DNA of 14,327 nt from Candidatus Dojkabacteria bacterium UBA2177 (GCA_002328805.1 DCVX01000005.1:1-14327); one strand, 5' to 3'. Positions 1 through 7,847 are shown, counted from the first letter of the stretch. Notes: generated by a model from the letters alone, not told the origin. Made by a program: numbers and translations.

Positions 1-46
1 AATAATCGCTGTTTTTGTCGAGGAATTTCTCTTGATAATGTAAATA

Positions 47-52
47 TATAAT
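47..52 (+). promoter_or_regulatory. possible -10 box for rpsO
   Basis: A perfect TATAAT lies here, 16 bases before the chosen rpsO ATG at 69. Transcription would then begin near 59 and leave a leader of only about 10 bases, in line with the missing Shine-Dalgarno sequence. No good -35 box is seen at normal spacing, and the area is AT-rich, so chance is possible. A second TATAAT at 60-65 ends only three bases before the ATG, too close to serve. Confidence 0.3.
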
Positions 53-68
53 GCTAATCTATAATGAT

Positions 69-332
69 ATGTCGCTAACAAAAGACCAAAAAGAAGAAAC
101 AGTTAAAAAGTTCGCACTACACGAAGGTGATACAGGGTCTCCAGAGGTTCAAATTGCGTTACTTACAAAACAGATAGAAGAATTAAGTGAGCATCTCAAG
201 AAACATAAGAAAGATAACCACTCTAGAAGGGGTCTTTTGAATATGGTGGGCAAGAGGAGAAGATTGATACAATATTTAAAAGTCAATGAACCAGAGAGGC
301 ATAAAGAACTCGCCAAAAAGTTGAAGATATAA
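69..332 (+). CDS. rpsO: 30S ribosomal protein S15
   Basis: Primary 16S rRNA-binding protein of the small subunit platform, needed early in assembly of the central domain. The 87-residue product matches the family over its full length. It carries the [15 protein letters not shown] segment as [19 protein letters not shown], then [15 protein letters not shown], the helix 20-21 contact region, and then [12 protein letters not shown]. The start at 69 gives MSLTKDQKE, the normal S15 N-terminus. The in-frame ATG at 51 would add six residues (MLIYND) not usual in the family, and it overlaps a TATAAT hexamer. No Shine-Dalgarno sequence lies before either start. pnp follows 97 bases downstream, the order found in many bacteria. 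Identity is very sure; only the exact start is open. Confidence 0.97.
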   Translation: MSLTKDQKEETVKKFALHEGDTGSPEVQIALLTKQIEELSEHLKKHKKDNHSRRGLLNMVGKRRRLIQYLKVNEPERHKELAKKLKI

Positions 333-429
333 TTCAACCCTCTGTCTTTGTAAAAACTTTCCATTTTAAATAGATTTGTCTATACTTACGTCTAGAATAT
401 CTATGTAACTAATTTATTAATTAAATAAT

Positions 430-2508
430 ATGTTTAAAGAAATCAAACACGAGTTTGAAATAGAGGGGAGAAAGTGTTCCTTTGAAACAGGGAAATTGGC
501 TCTCAAGTCAGAATCTTCTATCCTTGCAAGAATGGGGGATACTGTAATTACAGTTAATGTTAACTCACAGAAAGCTTCTGGCGAGTTAGATTATTTCCCT
601 CTCTCAGTGGAATATATAGAGAAGTTTTATGCTTCTGGAAAGATCAGTGGTTCTAGATTTGTAAAAAGGGAAAGATTCCCAACGGATGATGCCGTTTTAC
701 GAGCTAGGATGATAGATAGAGCAGTAAGACCTTTATTTCCTAAAGACTACAAGAACGAAGTTAGTATAATCGTTACAGTTATGTCCTACGACGAGGAGAA
801 CGATCCTTTAATCTTGGCATTGAATGCAGTTTCCGTTGCACTTATGAATTCTAAATCTCCTTTTGAAGGCCCTATTGGAGGAGTAAGAATTGGTGTTAAA
901 GATGGCGAAATAGCAAACATCCTTAAAACTATGGATAAAACTACTCCAGAGGAGAGTATGGACTATGTAGTCGTAGGAGATGGCAAGACATTCTCAATGA
1001 TAGATGGTGGATGCCACGACGTTGAGGAAGACCTAATAATTAAGGCAATGGAAAAATCCCTAGAGTATATCCAATCATGGATAGACGAACAGAACAAATT
1101 TCTCAAGCAGTTAGAACCTAAGGACAAGACCTATGAATCTATGGCTTTAGAGCAAGAGGTGGTTGACAAAGTAAAAGAATTCTTAGGGGAGGAGAGAATA
1201 GAGAAGAATCTTAAGGATGCGGAAACAGATACACACGAAGCAACAAGGGAAGAATTACATAAGGAGTTTGAAGGCAAATATTCCAAATCCTCTTTAGATG
1301 AGGCTTATGACTTACTTCTTAAGAAGGCTCTAAGGAAATTAGTTCTTAAAGACAATGTAAGAGCAGATGGAAGAGAGATAGAAGAAATTAGAGAGATGTA
1401 TGTAGAGACAGACCTTCTTCCTAGAGTTCACGGTTCTGCACTATTTACCAGAGGAGTTACGCAGGTATTAACAATTGCAACATTAGGAAGTCTAAGGGAT
1501 GTTATGTTGGTAGATAATATGGAAGGAGAAGGAGAGCAGAGGTATATGCATTTCTATAACGACTTACCATTCTCGTATGGTGAGGCATACAGGCCAAGAT
1601 TAATCCCAAGTAGAAGAGCAATAGGTCATGGTAAATTAGCAGAGAAGGGATTACTTCCAGTTATTCCTTCAGAAGAAGAGTTTCCATACACAATGGTTGT
1701 AATGAGTGAGATTCAAGGTGAGAATGGTTCCAGCTCTATGGCTTCAGCCTGTGGTTCAACTATGGCATTAATGGCAGCAGGAGTACCAATTAAGAAATCT
1801 GTAGCAGGAATTGCATGTGGACTTGTAACTGACGAAGATGGAAGTTTCAAGGTTCTAACAGATATGCAGGGTGTAGAAGATTTCTATGGAGATATGGACT
1901 TTAAGGTTATTGGGACAAGAGATGGTGTTACAGCTGTTCAGATGGATACCAAGACAAAGGGTTTAAGTATGGAAATTGTAAAGCAAACATTTACTCAAGC
2001 CAAGAGTGCAAGATTGAAGGTTTTGGATAAGATGGCAGAGGCGATATCCGAACCTAGAAAAGATATGTCAGCCCATGCTCCTAGAGTTGTTCAGGTTAAA
2101 GTCCCTAAGGACAAAATTGGGGAAATTATTGGCCCAGGAGGAAAGAATATCAGAGAGATATCTGAAAGAACAGGTGCAGAAGTGGAGATTGAAGAAGATG
2201 GAACTGTAAACATATATAGTTCCTCACAAGAATCTATAGATAAAGCTGAAAAGTTAATCGCAGGATATGACTTCCAACCAGAGATAGGAGAAGTTTATGA
2301 AGGTAAGGTTGTCTCAATAATGAACTATGGAGCTTTTGTAGATCTTGCTCCAGGAGTTGCAGGGCTTCTTCATGTTTCCGAACTCTCGGACGAATTCGTT
2401 AAAGATGTAAGGAAGTTTGTTAATGAAGGAGAGATTATTAAGGTTAAGGTTATCGGAATAGATAGCCAAGGAAAGATCAAATTAAGTAGGAAGGGTATAG
2501 AGGAATAG
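430..2508 (+). CDS. pnp: polyribonucleotide nucleotidyltransferase (PNPase)
   Basis: Phosphorolytic 3'-to-5' exoribonuclease that releases nucleoside diphosphates from RNA in the cytoplasm and can add tails in reverse. It is normally a trimer and often part of the degradosome. The 692 residues hold all five usual parts: RNase PH domain 1, a helical linker, RNase PH domain 2, a KH domain from about residue 551 (IIGPGGKNI near 566-574), and S1 from about 617 to the end. The phosphate-binding serines are Ser434-436 in NGSSSMAS. The catalytic aspartates corresponding to E. coli Asp486 and Asp492 are Asp484 and Asp490, in VEDFYGDMDFK. Arg395 and Arg396 keep the RNA/phosphate-contacting arginine pair. 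The stretch before that pair (residues 385-394, EAYRPRLIPS) departs from the common ETGR form. The gene follows rpsO after 97 bases, with no clear promoter or hairpin between. No Shine-Dalgarno precedes the ATG; the leader is nearly all A and T. Confidence 0.97.
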   Translation: MFKEIKHEFEIEGRKCSFETGKLALKSESSILARMGDTVITVNVNSQKASGELDYFPLSVEYIEKFYASGKISGSRFVKRERFPTDDAVLRARMIDRAVRPLFPKDYKNEVSIIVTVMSYDEENDPLILALNAVSVALMNSKSPFEGPIGGVRIGVKDGEIANILKTMDKTTPEESMDYVVVGDGKTFSMIDGGCHDVEEDLIIKAMEKSLEYIQSWIDEQNKFLKQLEPKDKTYESMALEQEVVDKVKEFLGEERIEKNLKDAETDTHEATREELHKEFEGKYSKSSLDEAYDLLLKKALRKLVLKDNVRADGREIEEIREMYVETDLLPRVHGSALFTRGVTQVLTIATLGSLRDVMLVDNMEGEGEQRYMHFYNDLPFSYGEAYRPRLIPSRRAIGHGKLAEKGLLPVIPSEEEFPYTMVVMSEIQGENGSSSMASACGSTMALMAAGVPIKKSVAGIACGLVTDEDGSFKVLTDMQGVEDFYGDMDFKVIGTRDGVTAVQMDTKTKGLSMEIVKQTFTQAKSARLKVLDKMAEAISEPRKDMSAHAPRVVQVKVPKDKIGEIIGPGGKNIREISERTGAEVEIEEDGTVNIYSSSQESIDKAEKLIAGYDFQPEIGEVYEGKVVSIMNYGAFVDLAPGVAGLLHVSELSDEFVKDVRKFVNEGEIIKVKVIGIDSQGKIKLSRKGIEE

Positions 2509-2531
2509 GAATAGTGCTATTTCAACTTTGA

Positions 2532-2550
2532 TACTCTAAGATCTTAAGTA
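2532..2550. terminator. weak AT-rich hairpin between convergent genes
   Basis: The 44-base gap between the stops of pnp (plus) and the NSUN gene (minus) holds the perfect palindrome TAAGATCTTA at 2537-2546. It can be lengthened with TACT/AGTA arms if one C (2536) bulges. Seen from the plus strand it is followed by ATTT, a poor U-run. It might act as a weak terminator for pnp, but the low GC content and short U-run make this uncertain. Confidence 0.22.
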
Positions 2551-2552
2551 AT

Positions 2553-3563
2553 TTACTCCTTAAATATCTTAGCGATATAAAAACCCATCATTTCACTAGA
2601 TGGAATTATACGTATGGTCTTCTTAACTTCGGGGTGGTATTTGTTACCACTCCATTTAGTTATTCCCTTCTCATGCTTTATGCTTGGGTGTAGATCAATC
2701 TCTTCAATTCTAGCATTGGGATACTTCTCCAAAAGATATGTCACAACCCCCTCATTTTCTTCAGGTTCTAATGTGCATGTGGAGTAAATCATAGTCCCTC
2801 CATGCTTTAATGTTAAGAATGCACTCTCTATTAATTTCCTCTGTATTTGTGAATACCTATTTACCTTCTGTATACTCCAAAATCTCAAAGGCTTAGGACC
2901 TCTCATATATATCATTCCTTCTCCACTACATGGTGCGTCTAGTAGGACTTTGTCAAAACTAACGGGGTATTTTTTACCAAAGTCTTCACCGTCACTAAGA
3001 GTTACTTTGCAATTCTTAACCCCAAATTGGTCAACAACTCTGTTTAAGGAATTAACTCGAGATATCTCAGAGTCGTTAGCAATAATCTCTGCCTTGTTAT
3101 TTGCGAGTGCTGCGAGATGTGTAGTCTTACTCCCAGGTGCTGCACACATATCTAATATCTTTTCTCCCTCTTGAGGATTAAGTAATACAGAGGCTAGGAT
3201 ACTAGATAGATTCTGTATGTAGAATTTCCCTTCTTCATACTCTCTACTCTGTGATACTTCATTTTTGTCTTTATTTAGAACAAAATAGGTGTTTTCTTCC
3301 CAAGGTATCTGTTCCAAGTCATAGCCCTTTCTAATTAGGGAGTTCTTTGTTTTTTTAACATCACCTTTTAAGGGGTTTAGTCTAATGGTTGTCTTTGCTC
3401 TTTGGGAGAATAGGGGAACAATCTCAGCCTTAGGTAGGAGTAATATGCTTGCCATTCTTGAAACGAAGATATTTTCTTTGGTGTAAAACTCTTTTTTCTC
3501 TTTTGGTTTGTTGTAGGAGTGCTTACTTTTCCTTGGTTGTTTGTAGTTGGATCTTTTTCTCAT
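2553..3563 (-). CDS. NSUN/RsmB-RsmF-type RNA cytosine-C5 methyltransferase
   Basis: SAM-dependent methyltransferase that makes 5-methylcytosine in rRNA or tRNA. The 336-residue product holds SAM motif I as DMCAAPGSKTTHL (138-150), then NDSE (163-166). DAPCSGEG follows (209-216), whose Cys212 is the product-release cysteine in this family. STCTLEPEENE (261-271) contains Cys263, the expected nucleophile. The C-terminus has the family's RIIPSSEMMGFYIAKI ending. There is no N-terminal NusB domain as in full-length RsmB; instead there is a basic, low-complexity tail of about 30 residues that could bind RNA. By size it resembles the RsmF core without its C-terminal RNA-binding domains, or Trm4-like enzymes, so the target base cannot be named and no symbol is given. 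It starts 2 bases after the rsmE stop; an AAGGGG lies about 11 bases upstream of its ATG inside the rsmE end, the only start in the window with even a weak Shine-Dalgarno. Confidence 0.93.
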   Translation of the reverse strand: MRKRSNYKQPRKSKHSYNKPKEKKEFYTKENIFVSRMASILLLPKAEIVPLFSQRAKTTIRLNPLKGDVKKTKNSLIRKGYDLEQIPWEENTYFVLNKDKNEVSQSREYEEGKFYIQNLSSILASVLLNPQEGEKILDMCAAPGSKTTHLAALANNKAEIIANDSEISRVNSLNRVVDQFGVKNCKVTLSDGEDFGKKYPVSFDKVLLDAPCSGEGMIYMRGPKPLRFWSIQKVNRYSQIQRKLIESAFLTLKHGGTMIYSTCTLEPEENEGVVTYLLEKYPNARIEEIDLHPSIKHEKGITKWSGNKYHPEVKKTIRIIPSSEMMGFYIAKIFKE

Positions 3564-3565
3564 GG

Positions 3566-4303
3566 TTATATTTCCCCTTTAAGATATTTAATTATACTGC
3601 CTATTACTAATCCAGTAGTTTCTGTTCTTAGTATGTTGCCCTTTAGTTTAACAAATTCAAAATCTAAGTTCTTGAAAATATTTATATCTGAGGAACTCCA
3701 TCCCTTCTCTGGGCCTATGGCGATGTATATAGGTTGGGAGAGGTCTTTGTTCTCTAGGACTTCATTGAGATATTTAGGTTTTGTGCTGGTGGATTCTGTA
3801 CTCAGGCAGATTCTAATACCATTTAGGTTGTTTTTATCTAATTCGTTTATTCTTATTGGTCTTTCTATTATTGTAGGGAAGATGTTTCTAGATTGTTCAA
3901 CAGCATCTTTTACTAGTTTGTTCCAGTAACCGGTATCTTTTATTGCTTTAGCTTTTGTTTTTAGTGAGTATTTAGATTGTATAGGGATTATTTTTTCTAT
4001 TCCTATCTCTACGCTTTTTTCTATGAAGTAGTTAAACTTTGTTTCATTACTTAATGACTGGATAATTGTAATACTGGGGGTATATTCGTTTTCTCTTTCT
4101 CCTAAATCTTCCACTATTTCTACTTCAACAGTAGATTTTGTTATATCTGTTATTTGTGCAAGGAATTCTCTTTCGTATGTTTGGACTTTAATAGCATCCT
4201 CTATTTCATAGAGGTTTTCTTTTATTATGTGCTCACTGTCTGAGTCAGAGAGGTTTGTTATGTCTCCTAGGGAGAGTTTGTGTTTAACAAAGAATTTTTG
4301 CAT
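3566..4303 (-). CDS. rsmE: 16S rRNA (uracil(1498)-N3)-methyltransferase
   Basis: SPOUT-family enzyme that methylates N3 of U1498 in 16S rRNA, near the decoding site, using SAM. The 245 residues are the usual family length. An N-terminal PUA-like RNA-binding part (about 1-70) leads to the knotted SPOUT domain. Recognisable motifs are EKSVEIGIEKIIPI (95-108, the family EKATELGV element), EQSRN (136-140), IGPEKGWS (196-203, usually IGPEGGF/W), and ILRTETTG (224-231), the SAM-binding knot signature. Lys200 replaces the more common glycine in the GPEGG loop. It is the first gene of a two-gene minus-strand operon with the NSUN methyltransferase. Its -10 box ends five bases before the ATG, so the message is probably leaderless. 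Confidence 0.94.
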   Translation of the reverse strand: MQKFFVKHKLSLGDITNLSDSDSEHIIKENLYEIEDAIKVQTYEREFLAQITDITKSTVEVEIVEDLGERENEYTPSITIIQSLSNETKFNYFIEKSVEIGIEKIIPIQSKYSLKTKAKAIKDTGYWNKLVKDAVEQSRNIFPTIIERPIRINELDKNNLNGIRICLSTESTSTKPKYLNEVLENKDLSQPIYIAIGPEKGWSSSDINIFKNLDFEFVKLKGNILRTETTGLVIGSIIKYLKGEI

Positions 4304-4308
4304 AGGTG

Positions 4309-4317
4309 ATTATATCA
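4309..4317 (-). promoter_or_regulatory. extended -10 promoter of rsmE, probably leaderless
   Basis: On the minus strand the sequence reads TGATATAAT, a perfect extended -10 (TG, one base, TATAAT). Only CACCT separates it from the rsmE ATG, so the first transcribed base should be at or next to the A of the start codon. The -35 position (about 4332-4337) reads CAACAA, no match, which is acceptable for extended -10 promoters. The gap 4304-4382 is shared with the oppositely directed gene at 4383. Confidence 0.65.
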
Positions 4318-4323
4318 TTATCC

Positions 4324-4365
4324 TTGACATATTGTTGTTTTTTTAGTTTGATATAGTTGTATAAT
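4324..4365 (+). promoter_or_regulatory. promoter region for the surface-protein gene run
   Basis: TATAAT lies at 4360-4365, putting a start site near 4372, about 10 bases before the ATG at 4383. The best -35 for it is TTGTTT at 4335-4340, with a long 19-base spacer. A perfect TTGACA at 4324-4329 is 30 bases away from that -10, but 17 bases from a weak TTTGAT at 4347-4352. Two overlapping promoters are therefore possible. This is the likely entry point for the long plus-strand run. Confidence 0.45.
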
Positions 4366-4382
4366 ATTAACAATATGGATCT

Positions 4383-7300
4383 ATGGAAGATGCAGATAAA
4401 TTTGAATCTCCAGAGGGTGTTGGTGTGGGCGAAAAGGTTGAGAATGTAGAAAAGAAGAGAAGAAATCCCCTTAAGAAGATTGTTTTACTTTTTGTAGGCT
4501 TAGGTATAACAGGGTATGTAGGACACCTTACTTATATGTCGGTTACGTATAAACCGACTAAAGTAAGGGTTTCCAACATTACGGACTCTTCCTTTACCGT
4601 TTCTTGGGTAACAGAATCTCCTATGAGGGGAATAGTATATTACAAAGAAAACGACAATTTTTTGCCTGGGCCTCTAGCATGGGTGGGAAGTAGTAAGGCG
4701 GTTGATGACAGAGATTATGCTAGAGCTCAAAGTGAGTGTGTGGAGGAGTTTAATGTAGAGGCAGGGAAAACAGTTAGTGATGATTTTGTTGTAAGTGGAA
4801 CAAATTTTGACTGTGAGGATGTGGAAGTTAATGAACATGGGGAATATTTTACGCATCATGTTACTTTAAGAAATTTAGATGATGAGAGTGAGTATTACTT
4901 TAGAGTGGGAAATACTTTTTGGTATTGGGATAGAGGTGTGGAGGGGATTAGTACTTTTGCCCAGTTAGAAGATATTAGGGAGCCAACACCAATCTTTGGA
5001 AAGATAGCTAATGAAGAAGGTGTGTATACAGATGATTCAATAATATATGCGGTTTTTGAAAATGGTAGAGAGGGGAAAGAATCAATAGTTTACTCTAGTG
5101 TTACTAATGAGCAGGGAGGGTGGTATTTGGATGGTAGCTATATTAGAACGGCAGATGGAGAGCTTGTAGGGATGGAATCGGGGCAAGATTTGTTTAAGGC
5201 GAATGCTCAGTATATGAATTATGGTTTGAGTGATACATATGAATGGTTGTTTGGATACTTTGGCGGGAATTATCCTGATATAGTGGTGAAAGAGGAATTG
5301 TCTTCTGCAGAAATGGGTTTTTTAAGGAAGTTTATTAGCCGCGTGATGGCACGACCCACGATTGATTTGGAAACCCAGGAAGGGCCACATGAGAATATGT
5401 CATCTTCAACTCCAACAACGTCTACCTCCACTTCGACTCCATCAACGTCTACACAACCCCCTCTACCGAGTTGGTTAAAGGAGGACGATCCAAAGGTTGT
5501 AGCTATACAGACTGCTGCTAAGCCTGGAGCGACAAAAGAGCAGAAAGAGGTCGCAGCTAAGGCAACAAAAGAGATTGGCTATGGGAATGCTGCTAAAATA
5601 GTGTCACATCAGAATAACGGGACTTTTACTTCAGAGGATTTGAATACAATAGGTCTCTCAGACAATGCAGGGAATGTGAGTGCCCTAACAGGGATTCCGA
5701 TAAAACAGGTGAGGTATGACGAAGTAAAAAAGGAAGCTGCGGTAAATGGAAGTAAGGTTAATATAAATTTATCTTCGAGTTCTGCTCAGGAAGCGGCATT
5801 TGCTGGTTCTGCTGAGGGTGATGGTGTCGGAGATACTGAACCATTGTCCTCTACTACTACGCTTACTGTTACAACAGGTTCTTTCGGAGGAGACTTTCTG
5901 CTTGAGGGACATTCTTTAAAAGAAGTTTTTGGGAATGGTCTTGTCCAGAGTGCTCAGAAGAGTATAGCAGAATATGTACAAGAAAATTGTAGTCCTAAAA
6001 TGATGAGTAGTGGTAAATGTGAGATACCGGTAAAGGCAATAGCGGTAGAATTAACAACCAGTAATTTAGTTACATATTTTTCAAACCAGATTTCAGAATG
6101 TATAGAAGATCCTAATTGTGATGCTGGGGGAGCCCAAGATGAATATAAGAAAATTACAAGTTCTTTAATTGACGAGGTATCAGGTGCTATGGGGGCATCG
6201 TTGTATTTAGGTTTAGATGAACTGGGAGAGAATATAGTAAGCTACGTGAGTGCTGGGGGAAATGTTTTAGAAGAAGATTTTCGGGTTGTCAAGGTCCTTG
6301 CCATTTTGGGCTATAACAGTCTTCAGGAAATCCCTGATGGTGGGGGAGAAAGTGGTTGGGCAGAGCTAATCGAGGAGAAAATAAAAGATGGAGAATGTGA
6401 TATTGATTGTTTGAGATCTATAGGGGATGAGATAGGACACAGTTATAGTGGAATAAATAGTGTTTATGGCAAGTATGAAGAAGAATTAAAACTGTTGGAA
6501 GAGAGTTTAGAAAGCTTCGACTCCTTGCTACCAATAGAAGAAAGGATTACTAATAAGAAATACTCCAGGTTGTTGAATTTCTTTTTAACCAAGAAGACTT
6601 ATGCTCAAAATACCAATGACTTGAGTGAGCCTAATCAAGAAGTCTTTTTCCTTCCAGAGTATGGTACATACTCTCTAGAATTTGGTCCTTTTGAGTATGA
6701 CACTCAGGTTTCGGATGGGAAAACACTTTATCTCTTTTATTTTGAAGTCAATGGGGAAGAGGGTTTTCAAGAGGGGGAAGATTATGTTTTACAGAGTTTT
6801 GCCCAACAAATTAAGTATGAAAAGACAGCATCGTCTAAGTCAATTTCTCTTAGGAAAGGAATCAATATAATATCTTTTGAGTGGCTCCCTGCGTTTGACT
6901 ATGATGACATTTATACGGCTAACGATTTGGCTGGAAGAAGCCCGAATATAGAATATATAGCACATTACGAGGGAGGTAGATGGGCCAACGGAATTTCTTG
7001 TAAAGTTGTAGGAGAGTGTTCTGGGAGGGACTTTGTTTTAACTCCTGGGAAAGGCTACCTTGTGGTGTCATCAAGCGATACGGAATTAGTACTTCCGGGC
7101 TATCAAATTACCTCTAAAGTTCCAGTATCTCTCTCGTCTGGTTGGAATCTAGTAGGATTACACGGATATAGTAGGGCATATACAGCAGGTTCTTTCATAG
7201 ACAGTATTAATCTATTAGAGGGTCTTACTGCAGATAATGTATCTTGGTGGCCAGTATCAAAAGGAAGGTACGAAGGTTTGCAAGTTACTGATGACACAGA

Positions 7301-7451
7301 GTATGGTTTCGATTTCCCAATCAAGTCATCTAACGGATACTTTGTAAGAATAAGTGAGTTTGCACCAGAAGACCAAGAATGTAGATCGATAATATGGCAT
7401 GATGGAGGTGATTTACATGGAACCTGCGGTCATTCGGGAGGTATATTTTAG
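4383..7451 (+). CDS. membrane-anchored surface protein with fibronectin-type domain and two GWNLVG-type modules
   Basis: No named family covers the 1022 residues. A charged cytoplasmic N-terminus ends in KKRRNPLKK and is followed by one membrane helix (about 33-52), so most of the chain should be outside. Residues about 57-190 look like a fibronectin III / purple acid phosphatase N-terminal fold: VRVSNITDSSFTVSWVTE at the start and HHVTLRNLDDESEYYFRVGN near the end, with an insert carrying Cys119 and Cys144. A PTPIFGKI element at about 201 opens a second beta-rich domain, also seen in the protein at 7848. A Ser/Thr/Pro linker (340-357) leads to a mostly helical middle with close cysteine pairs (536/546, 573/579, 672/676). 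The end holds two related modules, SLRKGINIISF (about 819) and SLSSGWNLVGL (about 915). There is no C-terminal helix or sorting signal. It heads the plus-strand run; no Shine-Dalgarno is seen. A role in adhesion or as a cell-surface scaffold is inference only. Confidence 0.85.
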   Translation: MEDADKFESPEGVGVGEKVENVEKKRRNPLKKIVLLFVGLGITGYVGHLTYMSVTYKPTKVRVSNITDSSFTVSWVTESPMRGIVYYKENDNFLPGPLAWVGSSKAVDDRDYARAQSECVEEFNVEAGKTVSDDFVVSGTNFDCEDVEVNEHGEYFTHHVTLRNLDDESEYYFRVGNTFWYWDRGVEGISTFAQLEDIREPTPIFGKIANEEGVYTDDSIIYAVFENGREGKESIVYSSVTNEQGGWYLDGSYIRTADGELVGMESGQDLFKANAQYMNYGLSDTYEWLFGYFGGNYPDIVVKEELSSAEMGFLRKFISRVMARPTIDLETQEGPHENMSSSTPTTSTSTSTPSTSTQPPLPSWLKEDDPKVVAIQTAAKPGATKEQKEVAAKATKEIGYGNAAKIVSHQNNGTFTSEDLNTIGLSDNAGNVSALTGIPIKQVRYDEVKKEAAVNGSKVNINLSSSSAQEAAFAGSAEGDGVGDTEPLSSTTTLTVTTGSFGGDFLLEGHSLKEVFGNGLVQSAQKSIAEYVQENCSPKMMSSGKCEIPVKAIAVELTTSNLVTYFSNQISECIEDPNCDAGGAQDEYKKITSSLIDEVSGAMGASLYLGLDELGENIVSYVSAGGNVLEEDFRVVKVLAILGYNSLQEIPDGGGESGWAELIEEKIKDGECDIDCLRSIGDEIGHSYSGINSVYGKYEEELKLLEESLESFDSLLPIEERITNKKYSRLLNFFLTKKTYAQNTNDLSEPNQEVFFLPEYGTYSLEFGPFEYDTQVSDGKTLYLFYFEVNGEEGFQEGEDYVLQSFAQQIKYEKTASSKSISLRKGINIISFEWLPAFDYDDIYTANDLAGRSPNIEYIAHYEGGRWANGISCKVVGECSGRDFVLTPGKGYLVVSSSDTELVLPGYQITSKVPVSLSSGWNLVGLHGYSRAYTAGSFIDSINLLEGLTADNVSWWPVSKGRYEGLQVTDDTEYGFDFPIKSSNGYFVRISEFAPEDQECRSIIWHDGGDLHGTCGHSGGIF
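5400..5453 (+). repeat. Ser/Thr/Pro low-complexity linker coding repeat
   Basis: Eighteen codons here encode only Ser, Thr and Pro (residues 340-357 of the 1022-residue protein). CAACGTCTAC occurs twice within the tract. It resembles the extended linkers of exported proteins and separates the beta-rich front half from the helical middle. It could be a site of glycosylation or of length variation between strains. Confidence 0.7.
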
Positions 7452-7475
7452 ATAAACTTTAAAAACCAAATAAAT

Positions 7476-7790
7476 ATGGAAACAATACCAGCAACATTCT
7501 GGATGGTAATAATAGGTGTAATAGCCTTCATGATCTGCTTTGTTCTTTACTATATAGCAATGTTAATTAAAGAATCGAGAGATGTAGTAAGAGATTCTAG
7601 AGCTATCATAAAGAATGTAGATGAAATGATGAAACAAGCGACCTCGATGGTAAACGATGCCCAGGAAACTGTATCTACAATTAAGGGAACCATTCTAACT
7701 ATAAACGACAGCATATTATTACCAATAAAGAAGATAGGAAACACAATAACAATAGTAGGAGATTTTCTAGGTGGTCTTAGTAAGAAATAA
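7476..7790 (+). CDS. small DUF948-like membrane coiled-coil protein
   Basis: The 104-residue product starts with a membrane helix at about 8-31 and then has a charged helical stretch (about 32-80) with hydrophobic residues in heptad-like spacing. It ends with LLPIKKIGNTITIVGDFLGGL, probably an amphipathic segment. This layout resembles the DUF948/YtxG-like proteins of Gram-positive bacteria, whose role is not settled; the match is by shape rather than by firm motifs. It begins 24 bases after the 1022-residue gene with an A-rich leader and no Shine-Dalgarno, so cotranscription is likely. It could serve as a small membrane scaffold for its neighbours, which is inference. Confidence 0.75.
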   Translation: METIPATFWMVIIGVIAFMICFVLYYIAMLIKESRDVVRDSRAIIKNVDEMMKQATSMVNDAQETVSTIKGTILTINDSILLPIKKIGNTITIVGDFLGGLSKK

Positions 7791-7810
7791 CTAAACTTGT
7801 TTCCGTTCAA

Positions 7811-7842
7811 TTGTCTTCTTCTTCCTTTATAGGTATTATAAA
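7811..7842 (+). promoter_or_regulatory. promoter of the sortase-anchored protein, probably leaderless
   Basis: TTGTCT (7811-7816) and TATTAT (7834-7839) are spaced by exactly 17 bases, and eight bases then separate the -10 from the ATG at 7848. An overlapping TATAAA at 7837-7842 ends five bases before the ATG, the same geometry as at rsmE. Either reading starts the transcript at or within a few bases of the start codon. This suggests an internal promoter that splits the plus-strand run. Confidence 0.5.
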
Positions 7843-7847
7843 TACTA

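Noticed and set aside
60..65. Second TATAAT before rpsO as the promoter
   Set aside because: Only three bases separate it from the ATG at 69, so transcription would begin inside or after the start codon.
51..68. Upstream in-frame ATG for rpsO
   Set aside because: It adds MLIYND ahead of a normal S15 N-terminus, and the ATG overlaps the TATAAT at 47-52. The start at 69 fits the family better.
393..398. TAGAAT as a -10 box for a separate pnp promoter
   Set aside because: The only -35-like sequence (TTGTCT at 376-381) is 11 bases away, too close, and other spacings give poor -10 matches.
3519..3929. Plus-strand open frame of 136 codons
   Set aside because: It is antisense to rsmE and the start of the NSUN gene, both of which have clear family motifs.
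4375..4377. ATG just before the 1022-residue gene
   Set aside because: It is in another frame from the long protein, and the ATG at 4383 gives the full charged N-terminus followed by the membrane helix.
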